DNA of 36,788 nt from a virus. Where the stretch lies: positions 1 to 36,788 of the IMG/VR virus record IMGVR_UViG_3300048011_000172; one strand, given 5' to 3'. This document shows positions 25,835-33,496 of this stretch, one piece after another. The position numbers were made by a program, and so were the translations under genes. Under the pieces are notes generated by a model that saw nothing but the letters and a program-made list of their open reading frames with translations, was not told the origin of the DNA and made no database searches. Each line of letters opens with the position of its first letter. The first letter of the stretch is position 1.

Positions 25835-26572
25835 TTAAACTTGCAAAAGTGATTCGTATTGGGTTACCACAGTTTTTATATACTGCGGTTTGATTACTTT
25901 AATTTTTCTCTTATCTTCATTAAGTGCATTTTCCATTTCCCATATACTTACACTTTGAAATCCACTCTGAGGTGTTGTGGATTTTATACCCTTACTATTA
26001 ACGTAGTGTGATATGGAATCTCTTGGTTGCACTACACCTTGTACTGTAGAACTCTTGAGAGAGCCTGTTATAGTTTGGTCTGCACTCCAATCTCCAGCAG
26101 TAACTCTAAGTCGGTTGTTCGATGGGTCGACCTGTAATACGTGTCCTGTTGTTGTACCTTGTGTGATTATTTCACCCAATAAGAATTTATTATCGGATGT
26201 GATATTGCCCTGTCCATCTGTGTTGTGTGGGCCCACAATATCTGTTGAAGATGATGCGGTTAGATATACACCTTCATATTTTCTATCTAGATAATTATTA
26301 AAAGTGGTGTTGTCCATATACCAATCATAGTAATTATCTATCTCATTCACTAGGAATAATACCCAATGCAAATCACTATCTCCGTATAGTTTGGAAGCAA
26401 CTATATCGGGTCTTTCACCTTCATCTAATTGATAAAACTCATAATCAATCAGTGTATTAACTTTTTGTAATTCAATCTTACCCTTACGGAAGAAATCTTT
26501 GATGTGGATAATTCTGCCATCATTAAGTTTATACTGTATCGTTGGAAAGTTTTTAAATAATTGTGATGCCAT
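25835..26572 (-). CDS. 53: Baseplate wedge subunit gp53, 245 aa
   Basis: FKNFPTIQYKLNDGRIIHIK, then YEFYQLDEGERPDIVASKLY and GDSDLHWVLFLVNEIDNYYD WYM are the conserved LysM-like core and wedge motif of T4-like gp53. In T4 it lies between genes 4 and 5 and joins wedges together at the centre of the baseplate. It is longer than T4 gp53 (196 aa) by a beta segment at residues ~110-170 (LLGEIITQGTTTGHVLQVDP). It begins 5 nt after the gene 48 stop with only a weak GGAT ahead of the ATG. Identification is firm. Confidence 0.88.
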   Translation of the reverse strand: MASQLFKNFPTIQYKLNDGRIIHIKDFFRKGKIELQKVNTLIDYEFYQLDEGERPDIVASKLYGDSDLHWVLFLVNEIDNYYDWYMDNTTFNNYLDRKYEGVYLTASSSTDIVGPHNTDGQGNITSDNKFLLGEIITQGTTTGHVLQVDPSNNRLRVTAGDWSADQTITGSLKSSTVQGVVQPRDSISHYVNSKGIKSTTPQSGFQSVSIWEMENALNEDKRKIKVIKPQYIKTVVTQYESLLQV

Positions 26573-26577
26573 AATTG

Positions 26578-27666
26578 TTATCCGTTGGTTGTATCTCTAT
26601 TGTCCAATATACTTTGTGTACCACCACCTATACTAGTGTCTGCTTTTGGATGTGGTGATATCATCTGATACGTTTCCTGTGTAAGAACTTTAATCTCAGT
26701 AAATGCTAAATTCAACTTCATCTCTAGTGGTGTGCCATCGGAAAAAGTCTCTAGTGTACTACCACCACCATATGTTACAGATGCATCTGTAATTACTGCT
26801 GGTAAGAATCCGTCCATAGTATTTTTAATAGGCCCTTCCCATCTTAAATCGATAATGTTCGGATAGTTGAAATAATTTTCAATCTGATTTGACTCATCCG
26901 AACCAAAAGTGTCGGGTAACATGGCAGTTCTTAAAGTGTATATAATTTCTTTACATACATCTGCTTCTTCTTGCGATACTGGTCTCATTGTAAATTCCAT
27001 ACTGAATGAACGAAACCCAACACCCTCTAACATCTGTTCTTTCATCGGGTTGACTGCTTGTCCCTGTGCAAAGTTAACAACATCACCTGTTGCCATATTA
27101 GCCATCTTATTTAGACCTGACGATATAGCAGCATTCAATGCATCACCAATTGCCACACTTGTATCAACGAAACCGTCTGCTCCCATGACATCCATAATAC
27201 CCCTTGCAGCTACACCAACCTCACCTTCTTTGTATGAAACTTTCGCTTCACTTACTTGTCCAGTAGGAACGTACATATAAATGTATGTCTCTGAATCATT
27301 CATTAAGTTTTTAGCATTAGCACCACTGTTCTGTTGTTTTCTTGGTCTAATTTTTATTTCTAGATAGTTGTTGAGTTGCTCTAAAGGATACTGTAGTTCT
27401 TTTGTTTGTCCAGCGGGTGGTCTCTTAGCAGCCTTAATGGATTTCATTTTATTAGCAGCATCCTCATCTTGATTGAGTCTACTTCTTCTTCCTTCTAATA
27501 TCTCTCTTTCTTTATCTGCTAGTTCTTTAAGAGCATCATAGTTTGATAGGTCTGCGATTGTTTTTTTGTAGTCTGTGTTTGAGATTTTAGACTTAAGACC
27601 CTTTACTGATTTCAATGCTGATGAAGCAGAGTTGACTTTCGATAGAATTTTGTTTAGTGATGCCAT
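26578..27666 (-). CDS. 48: Baseplate tail-tube cap gp48, 362 aa
   Basis: The length is practically that of T4 gp48 (364 aa). The central and C-terminal blocks fit the tube-fold cap that sits on the hub and receives the first tube ring: GVGFRSFSMEFTMRPVSQEE then ADVCKEIIYTLRTAMLPD, YFNYPNIIDLRWEG, and DASVTYGGGSTLETFSDGTP then LEMKLNLAFTEIKVLTQE. The N-terminal ~100 residues are basic and helical (SALKSVKGLKSKISNTDYKK). It is the first gene of the minus-strand baseplate operon and is divergent from gene 4. The ATG has only a distant AGG. A late-promoter variant, CATAAATA, lies 35 nt upstream. Confidence 0.82.
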   Translation of the reverse strand: MASLNKILSKVNSASSALKSVKGLKSKISNTDYKKTIADLSNYDALKELADKEREILEGRRSRLNQDEDAANKMKSIKAAKRPPAGQTKELQYPLEQLNNYLEIKIRPRKQQNSGANAKNLMNDSETYIYMYVPTGQVSEAKVSYKEGEVGVAARGIMDVMGADGFVDTSVAIGDALNAAISSGLNKMANMATGDVVNFAQGQAVNPMKEQMLEGVGFRSFSMEFTMRPVSQEEADVCKEIIYTLRTAMLPDTFGSDESNQIENYFNYPNIIDLRWEGPIKNTMDGFLPAVITDASVTYGGGSTLETFSDGTPLEMKLNLAFTEIKVLTQETYQMISPHPKADTSIGGGTQSILDNRDTTNG

Positions 27667-27667
27667 G

Positions 27668-27675
27668 TATAAATA
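27668..27675 (+). promoter_or_regulatory. T4-type late promoter TATAAATA for gene 4
   Basis: This is an exact TATAAATA on the plus strand, 30 nt upstream of ATG 27706. It lies 2 bp from the start codon of the divergent gene 48. The predicted start is A 27681, giving a 25-nt leader without a Shine-Dalgarno sequence. Confidence 0.6.
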
Positions 27676-27700
27676 CCTAGAGTTTCATTATTGTTACATC

Positions 27701-27708
27701 TATTTATG
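27701..27708 (-). promoter_or_regulatory. Late-promoter variant CATAAATA for gene 48
   Basis: This is one base off TATAAATA on the minus strand. It is followed by GATGT and A, the same spacer seen at 28146-28150. It overlaps the start codon of gene 4 on the other strand, and the predicted gene 48 leader is about 29 nt. Confidence 0.4.
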
Positions 27709-28137
27709 TCATATAGCGGACGGTTTAAACCGAAGAATTACAAAAAATATACAGGCGACCCCACAAAGATTGTCTATCGTTCGCTGTGGGAGCGAAGATT
27801 CATGCAATATTGTGATGATAACAACAATATTATTGAATGGGGTAGTGAAGAAATCATCATTCCATACATCTCACCAGTAGATAAAAAGGTTCATAGATAC
27901 TTCCCTGATTTCTATATCAAGTATCGTAACACTAGGGGTGAAGTGTTGCATGAGATTATAGAAGTTAAACCTAAGAAACAAACTAAACCTCCTAAAGAAC
28001 CCAAAAGAAAAACCAAAAGATACATCAACGAGGTTGCAACTTATCTTGTCAATCAAGCAAAGTTCAAAGCAGCAAACGAATACTGTAAAGACCGTAAATA
28101 TAAATTTAGAATATTAACTGAAGACCATCTAACTTAG
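27706..28137 (+). CDS. 4: Head completion protein gp4 (TnsA-like endonuclease fold), 143 aa
   Basis: YRSLWERRFMQYCDDNNNII, then EWGSEEIIIPYISPVDKKVH, RYFPDFYIKY and EIIEVKPKKQTKPP make the classic gp4 (gp50) pattern. The acidic E...D...E-x-K arrangement is that of TnsA/restriction-like endonucleases. In T4 gp4 acts after DNA packaging, before tail joining, and may trim DNA at the portal. I choose ATG 27706 (MSYSGRFKPKNY) rather than TTG 27691, because the conserved sequence begins with MSYSGRF and the length then matches T4 gp4 (150 aa). There is no Shine-Dalgarno sequence. It opens the plus-strand block, separated from gene 48 by 39 bp. Confidence 0.88.
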   Translation: MSYSGRFKPKNYKKYTGDPTKIVYRSLWERRFMQYCDDNNNIIEWGSEEIIIPYISPVDKKVHRYFPDFYIKYRNTRGEVLHEIIEVKPKKQTKPPKEPKRKTKRYINEVATYLVNQAKFKAANEYCKDRKYKFRILTEDHLT

Positions 28138-28145
28138 TATAAATA
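28138..28145 (+). promoter_or_regulatory. T4-type late promoter TATAAATA, zero-leader type
   Basis: This is an exact element immediately after the gene 4 stop, followed by GATGT and then ATG 28151. It is the third late promoter in the window with a 5-nt spacer to the start codon. Confidence 0.6.
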
Positions 28146-28150
28146 GATGT

Positions 28151-28747
28151 ATGGCATCTATTCTTAAGAACTATGATAACTTACTTCCATCTGAGATTGA
28201 AGAAAAGTCCTTAGAAGCTAGAGAATGGTTTAAGGACAATCTTAGAACTATAAAGGTCAATCGTAATAAGTTACTAGTAGAAGGAACACCAATAAGACGA
28301 CCATTTTTAGGTACTCTAGTGTTGTTTAATTATGATGCAAAGGGGTATGCTACATTGCCGTATTGGGATAAATACCCTGTAGTGATACCAATAGAACCTA
28401 GAGGTAAAGGATTCTTAGGTTTAAATTTACACTATCTCCCACCAAGAAAGAGGTTGGAGTTGTTAGAAGTTTTTGACCAGTTAGCAGTAGACCCCGATAT
28501 GGGGGATGATGAGAACACTAGACTAAAACTTACATACGATATGGTTAAGTCCATATCAAAGTTAAAATGGGCAAGACCGTGTGTGAAAGAGTATCTCACC
28601 ACACATATTAAAGGTCAAATAAGAGAGATACCATATGATTACTGGGACGTGGTTGCAATGTTACCATCTCAGAAATTTGTAGATAACCAAGGTTCAGCAT
28701 TCAATGCAAACACAGTATACGCTGAATCACTCAAGAGAGTAATATAA
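28151..28747 (+). CDS. Conserved T4-like phage protein of unknown function, 198 aa
   Basis: Recognisable as a conserved myovirus protein but not by function. Characteristic stretches are REWFKDNLRTIKVNRNKLLV, PFLGTLVLFNYDAKGYATLP, YWDKYPVVIPIEPRGKGFLG and LNLHYLPPRKRLELL. The C-terminal half ends in AMLPSQKFVDNQGSAFNANT. It follows gene 4. In T4 the neighbour of gene 4 is gene 2 (DNA end protector), but here the order is reversed and no clear similarity to gp2 is seen, so I do not transfer that name. No Shine-Dalgarno is present; a TATAAATA sits 5 nt upstream of the ATG. A head-completion or DNA-end role is only a guess. Confidence 0.75.
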   Translation: MASILKNYDNLLPSEIEEKSLEAREWFKDNLRTIKVNRNKLLVEGTPIRRPFLGTLVLFNYDAKGYATLPYWDKYPVVIPIEPRGKGFLGLNLHYLPPRKRLELLEVFDQLAVDPDMGDDENTRLKLTYDMVKSISKLKWARPCVKEYLTTHIKGQIREIPYDYWDVVAMLPSQKFVDNQGSAFNANTVYAESLKRVI

Positions 28748-28821
28748 TGATAAAAGATTTCATTCTAGTATGCTCACTAGGTTTTAATGTTGGATTTGTA
28801 TTGGCATTGTTATTTATTTAA
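28747..28821 (+). CDS. 24-residue hydrophobic microprotein
   Basis: An ATG overlaps the previous stop by one base (TAATG). It opens MIKDFILVCSLGFNVGFVLA then LLFI, a single predicted membrane-spanning helix with a charged N terminus. The next gene's AGGAAG site begins in its stop region and starts 9 nt later. Tight coupling and clear amphipathic design support translation, but length alone cannot prove it. It might be a membrane regulator of lysis or assembly. A simple coupling device is the alternative. Confidence 0.45.
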   Translation: MIKDFILVCSLGFNVGFVLALLFI

Positions 28822-28830
28822 GGAAGTATA

Positions 28831-29667
28831 ATGGAAGATAAACCAAGAAATAGGCACGACTCGATAGACACTATCATCGGTGCAATTAAAGCTCCAGCAA
28901 TGGCAAACCAATTTGAGGTTGCGTTTTTTGGCCCTCAAGGGTTGACACTCAATGCAGTTAGATGTAAGACTGCAACTATTCCAAGTAGAAAAATAGAAGT
29001 TACTGAAAAGAACACACAAGGTAAATCTAAATTCCTTCCAACAGGTAAAATTGATGACGGTGGAACTGCAACATTCACATTCTATTGTGACATTGATTTC
29101 TTAGATAGAAGAATCATGCAATTGTGGTTAGACTCAATCTATGGTGGTGACACTGCAGCTCCTGAACAAGGAGAAGGTTCAGACCCAAACACACAACCTA
29201 TCTTTGCATTCTATAAAGACTATATTGGTGAAGTAGAAATTAAACACCTTAGAAAGGATGGGTATAATCCTACCTTTGCTTCCGATGGGCAACAAGGTGC
29301 AAGTCTAATAACAAGATTGCATGATGCATATCCAACATCAATCGATGAACTGGTATTGGATATGGCACAAGGTGAAATGTTAAGTGTAAGTGTACAATTT
29401 GCATACAGATATTTTACTACAGAATATGTGGAGAGTAAAAATCCACAGAAAACTCCTCACCCTGTTTATAATGGTGAAGGGACGACTCCGAACGGACTAA
29501 ATAGTGGTAGGAGTCAAATCGATAACTTGCAAGAGGCCTTAGCAATCGGTTCTAGATTTTCTAGTTCTGCTGGAAGGTTACAGAATAAAGTCTCAGGACT
29601 TACTACTGCAAAATCGAGGATTGATAACAGTTACAAGAATGTGAGAGACCTTTTTGGAACTCAATAA
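28831..29667 (+). CDS. 54: Baseplate tail-tube initiator, gp54-like, 278 aa
   Basis: ANQFEVAFFGPQGLTLNAVR, CKTATIPSRKIEVTEK and DGGTATFTFYCDIDFLDRRI MQLW match the tube-fold start shared by T4 gp19, gp48 and gp54, with a mid-section beta region ending MLSVSVQFAYRYFTTEY. The C-terminal ~70 residues are helical and Ser/Asn-rich. T4 gp54 (320 aa) sits on gp48 and starts tube polymerisation. As gp48 is identified elsewhere and gp19 normally lies near the sheath gene, gp54 is the best assignment. A tube paralogue is the alternative. AGGAAG lies at good spacing before the ATG. Confidence 0.6.
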   Translation: MEDKPRNRHDSIDTIIGAIKAPAMANQFEVAFFGPQGLTLNAVRCKTATIPSRKIEVTEKNTQGKSKFLPTGKIDDGGTATFTFYCDIDFLDRRIMQLWLDSIYGGDTAAPEQGEGSDPNTQPIFAFYKDYIGEVEIKHLRKDGYNPTFASDGQQGASLITRLHDAYPTSIDELVLDMAQGEMLSVSVQFAYRYFTTEYVESKNPQKTPHPVYNGEGTTPNGLNSGRSQIDNLQEALAIGSRFSSSAGRLQNKVSGLTTAKSRIDNSYKNVRDLFGTQ

Positions 29668-29686
29668 AATATAATATGGAGTAATT

Positions 29687-30391
29687 ATGGCATTACCGAT
29701 TCAGTCGGCACCGACTTATAAAACAGTGCTACCTAGTAATGGTCAAGAAGTAGAATACAGACCATTCCTAGTAAAGGAACAAAAAGTTCTAGTCATGGCA
29801 AAAGAAAGCAATGACCAAGAACAAGTTATGCAATCAATCATTAAGATGCTTGATGCATGTACATTTGGTAAATTAAAAATACCAAATATTGCTATGATGG
29901 ATATGGAATGGTTGTTTATTAAAGTCCGTTCTGTTTCAGTTGGTGAAACATCTAAGTTAGTACTTGGTTGTACAGACGAAGGATGTAGAGGAAATGCAAA
30001 AGTAGATTTAAATTTGGAAGACATTGCACCCACAAGTGAAATGCCTGAAGAAGACACAGTCATGTTAACAGATGACTTGGGTGTTAAATTGAAAGTTCCT
30101 AGTGTTAGAGACATCGATGGATTGACAAAGATGGACGAAACACAACAGAGTATGGAGATTGTGAAGAGATGTATCACTTCTGTATTTGATGCCGATGAAG
30201 TGTATCCTATGGAAGATGTATCTCAAAAAGAGTTAGATGAGTTTTTTGATAGTTTGACGTTTAATCAACTAGACAAACTCGGGCAGTTCTTTGATAGTTT
30301 ACCAAAACTAAGACATGAAGTAAGTTACTCGTGCGAAATATGTTCCAAAGAGAACACTAGAGTACTGGAAGGCATCCAAAGTTTTTTTTAA
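29687..30391 (+). CDS. 26: Baseplate hub assembly protein gp26 / tail-chaperone-like, 234 aa
   Basis: EVEYRPFLVKEQKVLVMAKE, NIAMMDMEWLFIKVRSVSVG and EFFDSLTFNQLDKLGQFFDS are the conserved blocks of the T4 gp26 family (T4 208 aa), needed to build the hub. Two Cys pairs, GCTDEGC and CEIC, could form a zinc ribbon. A GGAG site lies before the ATG. The last codons read AGT TTT TTT TAA, so the stop immediately follows a U_UUU_UUU slippery heptamer. A second open frame continues for 62 codons. The two-product arrangement one gene ahead of the tape measure parallels the tail assembly chaperone pair (lambda G/GT type). Confidence 0.82.
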   Translation: MALPIQSAPTYKTVLPSNGQEVEYRPFLVKEQKVLVMAKESNDQEQVMQSIIKMLDACTFGKLKIPNIAMMDMEWLFIKVRSVSVGETSKLVLGCTDEGCRGNAKVDLNLEDIAPTSEMPEEDTVMLTDDLGVKLKVPSVRDIDGLTKMDETQQSMEIVKRCITSVFDADEVYPMEDVSQKELDEFFDSLTFNQLDKLGQFFDSLPKLRHEVSYSCEICSKENTRVLEGIQSFF

Positions 30392-30576
30392 TAGGCCTTT
30401 CCCACGAGTCGGTGTTGAATTTTTATAACACCAACTTTCAGTTAATGCAACACCACAAGTATTCATTGACTGAACTAGATGAGATGATACCATGGGAACG
30501 AGAGGTATACATCAACCTATTACTTCAACACTTAGAAGAGGAAAGGCTAAAGAACGAACAACGAAAGAATAATTAA
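30361..30576 (+). CDS. -1 frame extension of gp26 (gp51-like / chaperone T-domain-like)
   Basis: The frame opens after a stop at 30358-30360 and overlaps the end of gene 26. A -1 slip on the T-run gives LIGLSHESVLNFYNTNFQLM, then QHHKYSLTELDEMIPWEREV and YINLLLQHLEEERLKNEQRK NN, stop 30574-30576. The fusion would be 296 residues. The extension is helical and strongly protein-like (YSLTEL then MIPWERE then YINLL). Its first ATG (30444) has no ribosome binding site and would cut off much of the conserved-looking part, so frameshift expression is more plausible than a separate start. Marine T4-like phages usually have a small gene annotated 51 here; I infer this is its equivalent. Confidence 0.65.
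   Translation, partial: STGRHPKFFLIGLSHESVLNFYNTNFQLMQHHKYSLTELDEMIPWEREVYINLLLQHLEEERLKNEQRKNN
30367..30432 (+). promoter_or_regulatory. Programmed -1 ribosomal frameshift signal
   Basis: There are three elements. An SD-like GGAAGG lies at 30367-30372, 9 nt upstream of the slippery site, comparable to the dnaX stimulator. The zero-frame heptamer T TTT TTT lies at 30382-30388 and is followed directly by TAA. A stem GGTGTT/AACACC lies at 30411-30432, with an alternative partner CAACACC at 30448-30454. The downstream stem is 22 nt away, longer than usual, so it may contribute little. Confidence 0.6.
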
Positions 30577-30621
30577 TATTCGTTATGTGTAAGTGATTCA
30601 TAATAATAGAGGACACAAATT

Positions 30622-31008
30622 ATGAGTGACGACAAAAAAATTAGTCAAGGTAATGTCGAGATAGATGTTGCTAAGTATACAGAGATGGTCTTGAAGTTAG
30701 ACGAAGCACAGGACAAAATCAAAGAGATGGAGAAGTTATCTAAGGAATTGCAAGTTGCAACAGCAGCAGCAAAACCAAAAGAAAGGTTCTCTGTTGGTGC
30801 ATTGTTCAGAGATGAAAATGACATCAATGAAAAAGCAATCATAGGATTTGCATCATTCTTTTTAATGGTCGTATTCGGAATGGCAGATTTAATTACTGCA
30901 TTTTGGGATATGGACTTAAAAGTATCTGACACTATCTACACTTCATTTGTTGTAGTAACGTTAGGTGCGTTTGGAATATCAGAAGCAGGAAAAGCATTCG
31001 GAAAATAA
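30622..31008 (+). CDS. Membrane protein with two helices (holin-like or hub-associated), 128 aa
   Basis: Residues 20-55 form an amphipathic coiled coil (YTEMVLKLDEAQDKIKEMEK). Then come two hydrophobic helices at about residues 73-92 (AIIGFASFFLMVVFGMADLI) and 104-121 (IYTSFVVVTLGAFGISEA). A GAGG site is present. It is placed between the gp26 unit and the tape measure, 4 nt before the latter. Size and two helices fit a class II-like holin. A membrane-bound hub assembly factor (T4 gp28 was reported membrane-associated) is an alternative. No sequence match to either is evident to me. Confidence 0.6.
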   Translation: MSDDKKISQGNVEIDVAKYTEMVLKLDEAQDKIKEMEKLSKELQVATAAAKPKERFSVGALFRDENDINEKAIIGFASFFLMVVFGMADLITAFWDMDLKVSDTIYTSFVVVTLGAFGISEAGKAFGK

Positions 31009-31012
31009 TTAA

Positions 31013-33496
31013 ATGGCAGATGACAAGGACATAAAGAAGATTAACGATAGAATCACCAGTGTAACGACTGACATAGAAAAGACGTTACAGCAAGGTGGTA
31101 GAGATATCGATAAGGGTATGAAGAGCGTTAACAAACGGTTTGGTGCTTCTATTGAAAAACTTAAAACTACCAACCAAGCGCTATCAAAGATATCACTCGA
31201 TTCTATCAATACTCAAAAGTCCACCTACTCAGGCGCTTTACAGGGAAACAAACTTTTAGGTTTGCAATCTAACCTTGCTAGTGTTATGGAAGGAACTGTC
31301 GATAAGTCATCTGAAGAATTTAAAAAGTTAGAGGAATCCTTTCCTGATGTAGATTTATCGAAGTACGTCAACTCACATAAAAAATTCATGGAAGCATCGG
31401 AAGAGAATGAGAACCTTGCATTCCGTGAACAGATGTTGAATGGTAAGAAAAAAGCACTTCAAGATAGACAAGAACAACAAACAGAAACAATCCTTGGTAA
31501 GACAGAACAATATCAAACACTTCTTGCCGAAACCGAAAAGGCAAGACAAGATGCTGAAAAACTTGCTAAAGAGTTTGCACTAACAGGTGCAGCTCAAACT
31601 GCCAAAGATTTGGGTGAAGCAAACACAAGAAGAGATGAACTCGATAAGAAAGCAGAATCAGTTAAGAAAAGAACTATGGAGTCTTTGGATTTAAGATTTG
31701 CTAAAGAGAAAGAAACTCTAGAATTACAAGGCACTAAATTAGATGAGTTAAAACAACAGAACCAAAAGGTACTTGATAAACAACAAGCAGTTAAAGATGT
31801 AGAAGAAACTTTAATTGGCGACAGAATGAAAGAAATTTCAGAGGATTCGGGTCGTCTTGGTCAATTCTCAGATGGTCTTAAAACACTCACAGGGTTTGAC
31901 CTTGTAGGACTTGCAGATGATGTAGTTAAAAACATTGATGCTGTTGGTAAGGTATTCGGTACAGAAGACTTATTCCAAAACTTGGTAATGAGTACTACAG
32001 GATTCTTTAATAGTATCGGTGATGGGTTGAAGAGTGGATTGGAAGGACTTCAGTCATTCATAAGTTCGCCCGCTGAAGTAATTGGAAAAGGTGTGAGTTC
32101 TATATCCTCCAGTCTTTCCGCTGGATTTGACACTGCAAAAAACGTAATCGGTAAAGGTCTTTCTGGCATACTAGGTGGCGTTAAACAAATGGGGATGTCA
32201 TTAATACTTGCTGGTAAGTCGATGGTCATGGCGGCAACTTCATCAATCAAATCGGGTCTTGTATTCCTAATGGCTGGTGCAAGTGCAATGGGAATGGCAA
32301 TACTAAATGCAGGCAGAGCAATGGCAACAGCTGCTGCTGGAATGCTTTCCGCTGTCATACCATTCATTGTAGCTGGTCTTGCATTTATTGGTGGTCTACT
32401 TATGACTGCTGGTAGTATGTTATTGACTGCACTACCGTTCATTGCAATCGGTGTTGCTATACTTGCAGCTGGTGTGATACTCTACAATGCGTTTATGGCA
32501 ATGTATGAGAATGTTGGATGGTTTAAAGGTATCATAGACACTGGAATATCATACATCATGAACATAGGTCAAGCAATCTTTGATATCTTTGCTGGTATGT
32601 TTGATTTGGTTGTGGGACTATTTACAGGTGACTTTGATAGAGTCATGGAAGGTCTTACTGGTATGTTTGGTGGACTATGGGATTTACTCATGGCACCGTT
32701 TAAAGCAATCGGGGACTTCTTTAAGAATGTATTCGACATAGACATCGGTAAGATGTTAAGAGATTTTGCTGCAAAGATATTACCGAACTGGTTGGTCAAA
32801 AAGATTTTCGGAAAAGAGGCTGATGCACCAATTTCAGATGAACAGGCTGAAGCAGTTGACTCTACTGGTGAAATGTCACCAGCGGCATCAGCGATGGCGA
32901 CTGGATTGGAAGATACTGATACCCAAGAACTCATCAATGAAAGAGAGGCCCAAGAATCCCAAGCATACAATGCTGATATGCAGTTGAGACGAAGAGAAAG
33001 AAATGTTGCTCAAGGTATGAGAGGTAGTATTACCGTAAATGGAGAAACTCTCGAAGGTGATGCGAAAAGAGAATACCTACAGAATAAGGCTGATTCTGGC
33101 AAACTAGACTATATGGATAGAAGTGGTGTCAAGACTGGTTTTGAAGGTATGACATCTGCAGAGATTGAACAGACTAAGATAAGGTCTGAACAACAAGTAA
33201 CAGACATTCAAGGTACCCTAGACGAAAGAAAAGACTATGCTAAGAGTAATATGGTAGCGACTGGTGAAGAAGACTTCTTTGGTGATATGGAATATGAAGA
33301 GACTGGTGACCGAGTTAAGACTGCTCGAGAAATGGAATTGGAATCAAAGACTGAATCAGAAAAGGCGCCAATCAATACTGCAGTAACACAACAGAATAAC
33401 AATCAAACTAATGTTACTAATAATGCAATATCTAGTATGCCTGTTGTTAATGATAATGATTCGTCTGCGAAATTAGGATACGCTGTTGCGTTCTAA
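31013..33496 (+). CDS. Tape measure protein, gp29 equivalent, 827 aa
   Basis: The N-terminal ~280 residues are charged, Gln/Lys/Glu-rich coiled coil (RQEQQTETILGKTEQYQTLL, EKARQDAEKLAKEF). A hydrophobic region at about residues 390-505 has several membrane-like segments rich in Ala/Gly/Met (AGLAFIGGLLMTAGSMLLTA, LPFIAIGVAILAAGVILYNA). The C-terminal part is again polar and ends with an Asn/Gln/Thr stretch (AVTQQNNNQTNVTNNAISSM). This coiled coil-hydrophobic-polar pattern and the position after the chaperone-like unit define a tape measure. It sets tail length and is ejected with the DNA. T4 gp29 is 590 aa. The last 24 bp overlap a convergent small gene. Confidence 0.75.
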   Translation: MADDKDIKKINDRITSVTTDIEKTLQQGGRDIDKGMKSVNKRFGASIEKLKTTNQALSKISLDSINTQKSTYSGALQGNKLLGLQSNLASVMEGTVDKSSEEFKKLEESFPDVDLSKYVNSHKKFMEASEENENLAFREQMLNGKKKALQDRQEQQTETILGKTEQYQTLLAETEKARQDAEKLAKEFALTGAAQTAKDLGEANTRRDELDKKAESVKKRTMESLDLRFAKEKETLELQGTKLDELKQQNQKVLDKQQAVKDVEETLIGDRMKEISEDSGRLGQFSDGLKTLTGFDLVGLADDVVKNIDAVGKVFGTEDLFQNLVMSTTGFFNSIGDGLKSGLEGLQSFISSPAEVIGKGVSSISSSLSAGFDTAKNVIGKGLSGILGGVKQMGMSLILAGKSMVMAATSSIKSGLVFLMAGASAMGMAILNAGRAMATAAAGMLSAVIPFIVAGLAFIGGLLMTAGSMLLTALPFIAIGVAILAAGVILYNAFMAMYENVGWFKGIIDTGISYIMNIGQAIFDIFAGMFDLVVGLFTGDFDRVMEGLTGMFGGLWDLLMAPFKAIGDFFKNVFDIDIGKMLRDFAAKILPNWLVKKIFGKEADAPISDEQAEAVDSTGEMSPAASAMATGLEDTDTQELINEREAQESQAYNADMQLRRRERNVAQGMRGSITVNGETLEGDAKREYLQNKADSGKLDYMDRSGVKTGFEGMTSAEIEQTKIRSEQQVTDIQGTLDERKDYAKSNMVATGEEDFFGDMEYEETGDRVKTAREMELESKTESEKAPINTAVTQQNNNQTNVTNNAISSMPVVNDNDSSAKLGYAVAF

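Noticed and set aside
27691-27705. TTG start adding MLHLF to gp4
   Set aside because: The conserved gp4 sequence begins at MSYSGRF (ATG 27706), and the TTG has no ribosome site.
31009-32970. Minus-strand frames opposite the tape-measure gene
   Set aside because: Compositional shadows of the Ala/Gly/Met-rich coding strand, with no ribosome sites or plausible neighbours.
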